From NCBI GenBank assembly GCA_045118955.1, contig JBGVKB010000066.1:1-44187 (forward strand): a stretch of 44,187 bases of DNA, in the 5' to 3' direction. Origin of the DNA: SFJ001 sp045118955 (GTDB taxonomy: Bacteria > Bacillota > Clostridia > Oscillospirales > Ruminococcaceae). A model generated the notes under the pieces. The model worked only from the letters and a program-made list of their open reading frames with translations. It was not told the DNA's origin and made no database searches. Shown one piece after another: positions 34,685-42,096 of the stretch; position 1 is the stretch's first letter, and every line of letters begins with the position of its first letter. The position numbers and the translations under genes are program-made.

Positions 34685-35941
34685 TTAATCGGCGCAGACC
34701 TGAGCCAGCGCGGCGCACTCGGCGGCGGCCAATTCGCTCCACGCGCCGTTGCGCAGCAGGAAATCGCTGCGGTACAGCGCCCATCCGTCGCAGTCCAATC
34801 CCCGCAGGGTGGTGACCATGTCCGCCAGATTGCGCCCGGTCTGCCACTGCGCCACCGCGTTGTCGTAGCTGCCGCCGTCCCCGTCGCCGATGCGGTAGGC
34901 CCCGAGGCCAAAGTACAGCCGCACTCCCTCGTGCCGGGGCAGGGCGCACCACTCGGCGGTGACGTTCTCAAAGGCGAAGCGGGTGCTGCCGCTCTGCAGG
35001 GTGTAGCCGTAGCCCCAGTACACCTGCGGCATCACATAATCCACATAGCCGGGCTGCGCCAGCCACAGGGCCACGTCGCTGTACTGTCCGCTGTAGTTGT
35101 TGTCGTTGTTGCCCTGCGGCGAGATGCCCAGCACCGCACCCCGGGCGGCGGCCGCCTCGTCCAGATGCACCAGCCGGTACAGTCGGGTCACCAGCGCGTT
35201 CACGTTCTGCCGCCGCCAGTCCCCAAGGCTCAGAGCCTCCCGCCCGGCGGTTTCGCAGTAGGCGGCGTACCCGGCGGCGTCAAAGCCCTCGTCGGTGGTG
35301 GGGTAGAAATAGTCGTCCAGATGGATGCCGTCCACCGCGTAGTTTTGCAGGATCTCCGCTACACCTTCGGCGATGTAGGTCTGCACCTCCTCGCTGGCGG
35401 GATCCAGATACAGCCCCGGCTCCACCGCCTTGACCCACTCCGGGTGGGTGTGATACAGATTGTCCGCCGCCAGCTCGCCGGGCATACTGCCGTTCAGGGC
35501 GATGCGGTAGGGGTTCAGCCACGCCTCCAGCCGCAGCCCACGGGCGTGGGCCTCCTCCACCAGCACGGTCAGTGGGTCAAAGCCGGGGGCCTGTCCCTGC
35601 ACGCCGGTGCACAGGTGGCTCCAGGGAAACAGCCCGCTCTCGTACAGCGCGTCCCCGAAGGGCCGCACCTGCGCGATCACCGTGTTCAGCCCCATGGCGG
35701 CGTATTGATCAAACCAATCTCCCATCTGGGCGCGGAAGGCCGCCTCGCCGGAGAAGTCCGCCCCCTGCCATTCCAGATAGCTGATCCAGACCGCCCGGTA
35801 CTCCCCGTCCGTCCCGGGCGCGGCGGTGGGGGCGGGCGGTGCGCTCACCGGATCGGAGCCGGGGGCGGCAGGGCCAGCCCCGCAGCCGGCCGCAAGGCAC
35901 AGGCACAGGGCGAGTAGCAGGGTCACAAGGCGCTTGGTCAT
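34685..35941 (-). CDS. Family 10 glycosylhydrolase-like lipoprotein (GHL10/DUF187)
   Basis: A 418-residue secreted lipoprotein. The signal and lipobox (MTKRLVTLLLALCLCLAAGC, Cys20) are followed by a Pro/Ala-rich linker and a TIM-barrel domain of the GHL10 family: EYRAVWISYLEW, MGLNTVIAQVRPFGDALY, GLRLEAWLNPYR, VDGIHLDDYFYP. Such proteins are thought to act on cell-wall-linked or other extracellular glycans. The ATG at 35941 is chosen because the lipoprotein signal begins there and AAGGAG precedes it; an in-frame extension to 36061 lacks family features. It follows a small membrane protein by 25 nt. Confidence 0.88.
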   Translation of the reverse strand: MTKRLVTLLLALCLCLAAGCGAGPAAPGSDPVSAPPAPTAAPGTDGEYRAVWISYLEWQGADFSGEAAFRAQMGDWFDQYAAMGLNTVIAQVRPFGDALYESGLFPWSHLCTGVQGQAPGFDPLTVLVEEAHARGLRLEAWLNPYRIALNGSMPGELAADNLYHTHPEWVKAVEPGLYLDPASEEVQTYIAEGVAEILQNYAVDGIHLDDYFYPTTDEGFDAAGYAAYCETAGREALSLGDWRRQNVNALVTRLYRLVHLDEAAAARGAVLGISPQGNNDNNYSGQYSDVALWLAQPGYVDYVMPQVYWGYGYTLQSGSTRFAFENVTAEWCALPRHEGVRLYFGLGAYRIGDGDGGSYDNAVAQWQTGRNLADMVTTLRGLDCDGWALYRSDFLLRNGAWSELAAAECAALAQVCAD

Positions 35942-35966
35942 AGGGGTCTCCTTTGCTTTGTGGGGA

Positions 35967-36479
35967 TCAGCGGTCGGGGTCGGCGAGCTGGGCGCGGTAC
36001 AGACTGTAGCTGGCCCATGCCCGGGCCACCAGCCGTACGAAGCCCAACAGGTTCGCGGCAATCTGCAGAGCGGTCAAAGGACTGGAGGCCAGCAGCCACG
36101 TTGCCAGATAGGCGGCCTCGCTGAAGGCCACTGCCTTGAGCTGCCCGCCCAGATCGGGACCGACCCCAGCCTCGGTATGCATCAGCAGCGGCCACACACC
36201 CGCGCCCAGAAGGGCGTGGATGAGGGGGTTTTGGTTCAGCATGGACAGAAGCAGAAGCACAAAGCACAGAAAATACCGGCTCTTGAGCTTGCCGGGCTGA
36301 CCTTTTACCGCCGCCAACAGAAGCAGCATCATGCCGATCAGACCGAAGGATACGCTGTCCAGCGCAGCCATGCTCTGCCCCAGCACCAACGCGCTGAGGG
36401 CGCTGGTCATGCCGCAGGCCACGCCCACCATGCCAAGTGCATAGTAGGTCTTTTTGGTGATGGAGAGATTGGGGTTCAT
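35967..36479 (-). CDS. Hypothetical multipass membrane protein
   Basis: A 170-residue protein with about five hydrophobic segments (roughly 12-35, 43-58, 68-80, 86-100 and 116-150) separated by short basic loops such as KGQPGKLKSRY. I recognise no family. AGAGAGG precedes the ATG. It is the first gene of a leftward unit with the GHL10 lipoprotein. Confidence 0.7.
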   Translation of the reverse strand: MNPNLSITKKTYYALGMVGVACGMTSALSALVLGQSMAALDSVSFGLIGMMLLLLAAVKGQPGKLKSRYFLCFVLLLLSMLNQNPLIHALLGAGVWPLLMHTEAGVGPDLGGQLKAVAFSEAAYLATWLLASSPLTALQIAANLLGFVRLVARAWASYSLYRAQLADPDR

Positions 36480-36572
36480 TGGGATACCTCTCTATTTAAA
36501 AATATGGTGTCCCGCCCGGGGTCATGCGGCCCCGCCGCGGGCGAAAAACAGCAAAGGCTGCCGAATGACAAC

Positions 36573-36605
36573 AGTATACCACAGGGCGGCGAAATATGTT
36601 ATACT
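36573..36605. promoter_or_regulatory. Overlapping divergent promoters
   Basis: A minus-strand extended -10 TGGTATACT (plus 36573-36581) serves the membrane-protein gene. A plus-strand extended -10 TGTTATACT (36597-36605) serves the gene at 36642. The rightward -35 region would overlap the leftward -10, so the two promoters probably exclude each other. Confidence 0.5.
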
Positions 36606-36641
36606 CATTCTGTGAACAAACCGGCCCCTTTTCTGTCAAAG

Positions 36642-37103
36642 ATGGGTCGCACTGCGAAAACTGCCCGTGGGAGGAACACTGCCTTGTATACCCTGCTTTA
36701 TGGAGTCGTGATCATTGTTATGGTGGCCCTGATGGCCCGCCTGCTGAGCCGGCAGGATCGCCGCCGACAGGAGGCCCCCGGTCTTGCGGGCACCATGGAA
36801 TACCGCACCGATCTCCCCATCGACGACTGCATTGACCGGCTGCGCACACGCACCGAGGAGGATGTGTTCCTCTACACCTGCGAGCGGGAGCCGGATGGCA
36901 GCTATCTGCTGCACTTCACCCTGCACTGCCCCACCCAGCAGCCGGTGGATACCCTGTACGCCCTGCGCATGGAGCAGGGTCGCCGTACCGTCCTGACTCT
37001 GATGTTCCTGAAGGAGGCCTTCGGCTACAAGGAACCGGTGTTTCAGGAAGAGGTGCTGAACGAGTTCATGCAGAAGAAGCTGGATGCACAGCGTACCCTG
37101 TAA
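36642..37103 (+). CDS. Small membrane-anchored hypothetical protein
   Basis: A 153-residue protein: basic N-terminus (MGRTAKTARGRN), a single membrane helix (about 14-35), a basic stop-transfer RQDRRRQ, then a soluble alpha/beta domain with no family I recognise. The start is uncertain. The ATG at 36642 has no clear ribosome binding site. An in-frame GTG at 36612 coincides with the expected transcription start and would be leaderless. It ends 13 nt before the GIY-YIG/GNAT gene, which has its own strong AAAGGAGG. Confidence 0.65.
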   Translation: MGRTAKTARGRNTALYTLLYGVVIIVMVALMARLLSRQDRRRQEAPGLAGTMEYRTDLPIDDCIDRLRTRTEEDVFLYTCEREPDGSYLLHFTLHCPTQQPVDTLYALRMEQGRRTVLTLMFLKEAFGYKEPVFQEEVLNEFMQKKLDAQRTL

Positions 37104-37116
37104 AGGAGGAACCGCT

Positions 37117-37998
37117 ATGAGCAATCCCACCCTCACCGGCCCGGAGAGCTGGGTCTATATGGTGCGCTGCGCCGACGGCAGCCTGTACACCGGCTGGACG
37201 GACGATCTGGGCAAGCGGATGGCCGCCCATCGCTCCGGCAAGGGCAGCAAGTGCGTGCATGGGCGCGGCTTTGCGCATCTGGCGTGGGCGGAGCGGCAGG
37301 CCGACCCGGGCCGCGGCCCCGGCCAGCGCCGGGAGGCGGAGGTAAAGGCCCTGCCCAAGGAGCGCAAGGAGGCCATGGCCGCCGCGTGGGCCGAGGCGCA
37401 TCGGGTTCGCCTGTCCATGGCGGCGCCCGGGGACGCCGCCGAGGTGCTGGAGCTGTACGGCTGGTATGTGGACAACAGTGTGGCCACCTTCGTCACCGAG
37501 TGCCCCACCGTGGAGGAATACCGGGACTACATCGCCGGCATTCTGGAAAAAGGCCCCTTCCTTCTGGCGCGGGGCGGGGACGGGCGGCTGCTGGGCTTCG
37601 CCTGCGCCCACCCGTGGCGGCCCTACGCCGCCTATGCGTGGGACGCCGAGACCGGCATCTACTGCGCCCCTCATGCCCGGGGCATGGGGGTGGGGCGGAT
37701 CCTGTATTCCGCGCTGCTGGCCATTCTGCGGGAGCAGGGCTACTGGAACGCCTACGGGGTGGTCACCATCCCCAACCCCCACTCGGATGCGCTGCACCGG
37801 GCGCTGGGCTTCAAAAAGGAGAGCGTCAACCGCCGCTGCGGCTACAAGGACGGGCGCTGGCTGGGCATCACCCACTGGCTGATGAGCCTGCATGAGGGGG
37901 AGGACGCCCCCGCCCCGGTGCGGCCCGCGGTGCCTGACGAGCGGATCCGGGCGATTTTTGCCGGCGCGGAGGCCGGTGTTCCGTGGGACGCCCTGTGA
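37117..37998 (+). CDS. GIY-YIG nuclease domain fused to a GNAT acetyltransferase
   Basis: A 293-residue two-domain protein. Residues 10-85 form a YhbQ-type GIY-YIG domain (SWVYMVRCADGSLYTGWTDD, then GKGSKCVHGRG and QRREAEVKAL), with the two Tyr (Y14, Y24) and the conserved Glu retained. Residues 98-265 form a GNAT domain related to phosphinothricin-type acetyltransferases, with the acetyl-CoA loop HARGMGVGRILY and terminal LGFKKESVN. A tail follows. The two are usually separate proteins. AAAGGAGG lies 7 nt before the ATG at 37117, which rules out the upstream in-frame ATG at 37084. Confidence 0.88.
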   Translation: MSNPTLTGPESWVYMVRCADGSLYTGWTDDLGKRMAAHRSGKGSKCVHGRGFAHLAWAERQADPGRGPGQRREAEVKALPKERKEAMAAAWAEAHRVRLSMAAPGDAAEVLELYGWYVDNSVATFVTECPTVEEYRDYIAGILEKGPFLLARGGDGRLLGFACAHPWRPYAAYAWDAETGIYCAPHARGMGVGRILYSALLAILREQGYWNAYGVVTIPNPHSDALHRALGFKKESVNRRCGYKDGRWLGITHWLMSLHEGEDAPAPVRPAVPDERIRAIFAGAEAGVPWDAL

Positions 37999-38003
37999 AT
38001 GGA

Positions 38004-38028
38004 CTGCATATTATGCATGAATATGCAG
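38004..38028. promoter_or_regulatory. Upstream palindrome, possible distal ArgR site
   Basis: CTGCATATT / AATATGCAG, a perfect 9-bp inverted repeat with a 7-nt spacer. It contains TGCAT-N4-ATGCA, an ARG-box-like dyad with one change per half. It sits 128 bp (centre to centre) upstream of the strong ARG box. Looping between ArgR hexamers is possible. Confidence 0.35.
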
Positions 38029-38100
38029 CGCAGATACATTCTGTTGGCAAAGATGGCAAAAACGAGGGGGGTGTTCTGGAAAGTTTGTGCAAGATTTGCA

Positions 38101-38128
38101 TTGACTGTTGTGGGAAACGGTGTATAAT
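38101..38128 (+). promoter_or_regulatory. Promoter of the arginine operon
   Basis: TTGACT (38101-38106), 16 bp and TATAAT (38123-38128), a near-consensus sigma-A promoter. The start site is expected about 38135. Confidence 0.85.
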
Positions 38129-38139
38129 AATTCGTATCG

Positions 38140-38157
38140 CATGAATATTTATTCAAA
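38140..38157 (+). promoter_or_regulatory. ARG box (ArgR/AhrC operator)
   Basis: CATGAATATTTATTCAAA matches the AhrC/ArgR box (TGAAT-W4-ATTCA core) fully in the core. It lies immediately downstream of the expected transcription start, so arginine-loaded ArgR would block the promoter. Confidence 0.85.
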
Positions 38158-38217
38158 TCCCGGCGGGCCGCCACACGGCCCCCGCGCCGCGAAGAAAAGA
38201 TAGAGAGGGAATCTGAC

Positions 38218-39453
38218 ATGAAAAAGAAGCAGGACATCAAGAAGGTCGTACTCGCCTACTCCGGCGGTCTGGATACTTCCATCATCATCCCCTGGCTGAA
38301 GGAGAACTACAACAACTGTGAGGTCATCGCGGTCTCCGGTGACGTGGGTCAGGGCACCGAGCTGGACGGCCTGGAGGAGAAGGCTCTGAAGACCGGCGCG
38401 TCCAAGCTGTACATTCTGGATCTGAAGGACGAGTACGTTGAGGAGTACATCTGGCCCTGCCTGAAGGCCGGCGCCAAGTACGAGGAGTACCTGCTGGGCA
38501 CCAGCCACGCCCGCCCCTGCATCGCCAAGGGTCTGGCCGAGATCGCCATCAAGGAGGGCGCGGACGCCATCTGCCACGGCTGCACCGGCAAGGGCAACGA
38601 TCAGGTGCGCTTTGAGCTGACCCTGAAGGCCTTCTGCCCCGACATGGCCATCATCGCCCCCTGGCGTGAGTGGGACATCGCCAGCCGTGACGAGGAGATC
38701 GACTACGCCGAGGCCCACGGCATCCCCCTGAAGATCACCCGCGAGACCAACTACTCCAAGGACAAGAACGTCTGGCATCTGAGCCATGAGGGTCTGGATC
38801 TGGAGAGCCCCGCCAACGAGCCGAAGTACAACACCGAGGGCTTCCTGGAGCTGGGCGTCAGCCCCGAGCAGGCCCCCGACGTGCCCACCTACATCACCCT
38901 GCACTTCGAGAAGGGCGTGCCCACCATGCTGGACGGCAAGGAGATGAGCGCGCTGGAGCTGGTCACCGCCCTGAACAAGGTGGGCGGCGCCAACGGCATC
39001 GGCCTGCTGGACATCGTTGAGAACCGTCTGGTGGGCATGAAGAGCCGCGGCGTGTACGAGACCCCCGGCGGCACCATCCTGTACTACGCCCACCGTGTGC
39101 TGGAGTCCATCACCCTGGACAAGGAGACCAGCCACTTCAAGGCCATCGTGGCCCAGAAGTACGCCGATCTGGTGTACAACGGCCAGTGGTTCACCCCCCT
39201 GCGCGAGGCCATGGACGCCTTTGTGGACTCCACCCAGCAGACCGTCACCGGCGATGTGAAGCTGAAGCTGTACAAGGGCAACGTGATGACCGCCAGCCTG
39301 ACCTCTCCCTTCAGCCTGCACGACGAGCAGACCGCCTCCTTCGGCGAGGACGAGGATTACAACCAGGCCGACGCCGCCGGCTTCATCAACCTGTTCGGCC
39401 TGTCCATCAAGGAGCGCGCGAAGCTGAGCAAGGCTTGGCCCGCCATCCAGTAA
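38218..39453 (+). CDS. argG: Argininosuccinate synthase
   Basis: A 411-residue argininosuccinate synthase, which joins citrulline and aspartate using ATP in the penultimate step of arginine synthesis. The N-type ATP pyrophosphatase loop AYSGGLDTS (13-21) and signatures such as CHGCTGKGNDQVRFE and SPANEPKYNTEGF are intact. Length is standard. A GAGGGAA site precedes the ATG. It is the first gene of the arginine cluster, behind a strong promoter with an ARG box. Confidence 0.97.
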   Translation: MKKKQDIKKVVLAYSGGLDTSIIIPWLKENYNNCEVIAVSGDVGQGTELDGLEEKALKTGASKLYILDLKDEYVEEYIWPCLKAGAKYEEYLLGTSHARPCIAKGLAEIAIKEGADAICHGCTGKGNDQVRFELTLKAFCPDMAIIAPWREWDIASRDEEIDYAEAHGIPLKITRETNYSKDKNVWHLSHEGLDLESPANEPKYNTEGFLELGVSPEQAPDVPTYITLHFEKGVPTMLDGKEMSALELVTALNKVGGANGIGLLDIVENRLVGMKSRGVYETPGGTILYYAHRVLESITLDKETSHFKAIVAQKYADLVYNGQWFTPLREAMDAFVDSTQQTVTGDVKLKLYKGNVMTASLTSPFSLHDEQTASFGEDEDYNQADAAGFINLFGLSIKERAKLSKAWPAIQ

Positions 39454-39459
39454 TCGAAT

Positions 39460-39674
39460 ACACAGCGCGGTTTTGAGCCGATGCGCACCCGGGGCCTGCA
39501 AGCTGCCCCGCGCACGGCCCGCCCACGGAATATGACCGCCGGGAGCCACCCACGCGAACCGCCTTACCCCAAGGCGTGCGCGTGCGGCTTCCGGCGGATT
39601 TCCCGTTTTTCACGGTTTCGCGAAATGCAGTGAAAAAGAACAAAATGGGGCGCTGAGCGCCCGAACACAGCGCG
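39460..39674 (+). repeat. Structured argG-argH spacer bounded by 10-bp direct repeats
   Basis: ACACAGCGCG occurs at 39460-39469 and 39665-39674, bracketing a 195-bp non-coding segment. Inside are a long composite stem (CCGCCGGGAGCC 39536-39547 / GGCTTCCGGCGG 39586-39597, with inner CACGCG/CGCGTG and GCCTT/AAGGC), TTTTTCAC (39606-39613) / GTGAAAAA (39630-39637) around TTTCGCGAAA, and GGGCGC-TGA-GCGCCC (39648-39662). No gene is visible. It may be a small inserted repeat element or a regulatory RNA structure. Confidence 0.6.
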
Positions 39675-39706
39675 AAAAACATCATTCAGATTGGAGATAC
39701 ACACCC

Positions 39707-41107
39707 ATGGCGCAGCTTTGGCAAGGCAGATTTTCAAAGGCGGTGGACAGCCGCGTAAACGACTTTAACTCCTCCATCCGGTTCGACCAGCGCATGGCCC
39801 GGCAGGACATCACCGGCAGCATGGCCCACGCGGCGATGCTGGGCGCTCAGGGCATCATCCCCGAGGCGGACACCGAGGCCATCCTGAAGGGGCTGGAGGG
39901 CATTCTGGCGGATCTGGAGAGCGGCCTGCTGGCCATCGACCCGGAGGCCGAGGACATCCACACCTTTGTGGAGCAGACCCTCACCGCCCGCATCGGCGAC
40001 GCCGGCAAGCGGCTGCACACCGGCCGCAGCCGCAACGATCAGGTGGCGCTGGACATCCGCCTCACCCTGCGGGACATGGCCCACGGTCTGGAGGAGCAGC
40101 TCGCCGAGCTGATCGACACCCTCACCGCCAAGGCCGAGGAGTACGCCGGCGCGGTCATGCCCGGCTACACCCATCTGCAGCGGGCACAGCCCATCACCTT
40201 CGGCCACCATCTGATGGCCTATGTGTGGATGCTGCTGCGGGATCTGGCCCGCTTTGAAGACGCGGTGGCCCGCATGGACGCTCAGTGTCCCCTCGGCTCC
40301 GGCGCGCTGGCCGGCACCACTTACCCGCTGGATCGCCGCCGCACCGCCGAGGCGCTGGGCTTCGCCGCCCCCTGCCAGAACAGTCTGGACGGCGTGTCCG
40401 ACCGGGATTTCTGCATCGAGCTGGCCTCGGCCATGTCCATCTGCATGATGCACCTGTCCCGCCTGAGCGAGGAGATCATCCTGTGGAGCAGCTGGGAGTT
40501 CAAGTTTATTGAGCTGGACGACGCCTTCACCACCGGCTCCTCCATCATGCCCCAGAAGAAGAATCCGGATGTGACCGAGCTGATCCGAGGCAAGACCGGC
40601 CGGGTGTACGGCGACCTGAACACCCTGCTGGTCATGATGAAGGGCCTGCCCCTCGCCTACAACAAGGATATGCAGGAGGACAAGGAGGCCATCTTTGACG
40701 CGGTGGATACGCTGGCGCTCTGCCTGCGCACCGTGACCCCCATGCTGGCCACCATGCGCGCCCTGCCCGAGAATATGCGGGCCGCGGCGGCCAAGGGCTT
40801 CATCAACGCCACCGACTGCGCCGACTACCTGACCAAGAAGGGGATGCCCTTCCGGGACGCCTACAAGCTCACCGGCAGTCTGGTGGCCTGGTGCATCGGC
40901 CACAACACCGTTCTGGAGGCACTGACTCTGGAGCAGTTCCGTGAATTCAGCCCCGTGTTCGACGAGGGCATCTTCGACGCCATCGACCTGGTCAACTGCA
41001 CCGAGGGCCGCATCAGCGAGGGCGGCCCCTGCGCTGCCAGCGTCCGCCGTCAGGCGGAACAGGCCAAGGAGCAGATGGCCCAGTGGAAGGAGAAGCACCA
41101 TGGCTAA
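39707..41107 (+). CDS. argH: Argininosuccinate lyase
   Basis: A 466-residue argininosuccinate lyase of the fumarase/aspartase superfamily, splitting argininosuccinate into arginine and fumarate. The superfamily signature GSSIMPQKKNPD, carrying the catalytic Ser loop, is intact, as is HTGRSRNDQVA near residue 105. GGAG (39693-39696) lies 10 nt before the ATG. It overlaps argC by 8 nt but is separated from argG by an unusually long structured spacer. Confidence 0.97.
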   Translation: MAQLWQGRFSKAVDSRVNDFNSSIRFDQRMARQDITGSMAHAAMLGAQGIIPEADTEAILKGLEGILADLESGLLAIDPEAEDIHTFVEQTLTARIGDAGKRLHTGRSRNDQVALDIRLTLRDMAHGLEEQLAELIDTLTAKAEEYAGAVMPGYTHLQRAQPITFGHHLMAYVWMLLRDLARFEDAVARMDAQCPLGSGALAGTTYPLDRRRTAEALGFAAPCQNSLDGVSDRDFCIELASAMSICMMHLSRLSEEIILWSSWEFKFIELDDAFTTGSSIMPQKKNPDVTELIRGKTGRVYGDLNTLLVMMKGLPLAYNKDMQEDKEAIFDAVDTLALCLRTVTPMLATMRALPENMRAAAAKGFINATDCADYLTKKGMPFRDAYKLTGSLVAWCIGHNTVLEALTLEQFREFSPVFDEGIFDAIDLVNCTEGRISEGGPCAASVRRQAEQAKEQMAQWKEKHHG

Positions 41108-42035
41108 GTTTAAAGTATTCATCGACGGCGGCGCCGGCACCACCGGCCTGCGCATCGTGGAGCGCCTGTCCCAGCGGCCCGAGATCGAGCTGCTGACCAT
41201 CTCCGCCGAGGGCCGCAAGGACGTGAACGAGCGGGCGAAGGTCATCAACTCCGCCGATCTGGCCTTCCTGTGCCTGCCCGACGCGGCCTCCCGCGAGGTG
41301 ATGCCGCTGGTCAAGCCCGAGGTGAAGATCCTCGACACCTCCACCGCCCACCGCACCGACCCCGCGTGGGTGTACGGCTTCCCCGAGCTGGAGGGCCAGC
41401 GGGAGAAGATCGTGGCCTCCAACCGGGTGGCGGTGCCCGGCTGCCACGCATCCGGCTTCATCAGCACCGTGGCCCCGCTGGTGAGCAAGGGCGTTGTCCC
41501 CGCCGATTACCCCTTCACCTGCCACAGTCTGACCGGCTACTCCGGCGGCGGCAAGAGCATGATCGCCGCCTATGAGGACGAGGCCCGTCCCGCCGGCTAC
41601 AGCGCACCCCGCAGCTACGGTCTGACCCTGAAGCACAAGCACCTGCCCGAGATGACCGCCCTGTGCGGCCTGACCGCCGCCCCGCTGTTCTGCCCCATCG
41701 TGGACGACTTCTACAGCGGTATGCAGGTGGCGGTGCCCCTGCGGCTGGACAAGCTCCCCGGCGTGACCCCCGAGGCGGTGGCCGCCTGCCTGACCGACTA
41801 CTACGCCGGCCAGACGCAGGTGACCGTTCATCCGCTGAACGAGCTGCCCGGGGACAAGTTCCTGTCCACCGGCCTGCTCTCCGGCAGCGACCGCATGGAG
41901 ATCTTCGTGGTGGGCCACGAGGATCAGGTGCTGCTGCTGAGCCTGTACGACAATCTGGGCAAGGGTGCGTCCGGCGCGGCCGTCCAGTGCATGAACCTGA
42001 TGCTGGGCCTGCCCGAGACCGCGGGTCTGGAATAA
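41100..42035 (+). CDS. argC: N-acetyl-gamma-glutamyl-phosphate reductase (type 2)
   Basis: A 311-residue NADPH-dependent reductase converting N-acetylglutamyl phosphate to the semialdehyde. The short length and FIDGGAGTTGLRIVERL start identify the type 2 (about 310-residue) form. The catalytic Cys is C115 in VPGCHASGF, and HSLTGYSGGGKSMI is also typical. The start ATG overlaps the end of argH; AAGGAG lies in the argH coding region a few bases upstream. The longer in-frame extension is a shadow of argH. Confidence 0.95.
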   Translation: MAKFKVFIDGGAGTTGLRIVERLSQRPEIELLTISAEGRKDVNERAKVINSADLAFLCLPDAASREVMPLVKPEVKILDTSTAHRTDPAWVYGFPELEGQREKIVASNRVAVPGCHASGFISTVAPLVSKGVVPADYPFTCHSLTGYSGGGKSMIAAYEDEARPAGYSAPRSYGLTLKHKHLPEMTALCGLTAAPLFCPIVDDFYSGMQVAVPLRLDKLPGVTPEAVAACLTDYYAGQTQVTVHPLNELPGDKFLSTGLLSGSDRMEIFVVGHEDQVLLLSLYDNLGKGASGAAVQCMNLMLGLPETAGLE

Positions 42036-42096
42036 ACCGAACACCACCGCCCGCCCCCGGCGGGACGGAAACCGATACAACACGGAGGGATCGACC

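Noticed and set aside
35826..36641. Long N-terminal extension (about 270 codons) of the small anchored protein at 36642-37103
   Set aside because: It runs antisense through the GHL10 and membrane-protein genes and through the divergent promoters; it has no domain.
38101..38217. A leader peptide or T-box before argG
   Set aside because: No run of Arg codons and no T-box motif. The ARG box explains the regulation more simply.
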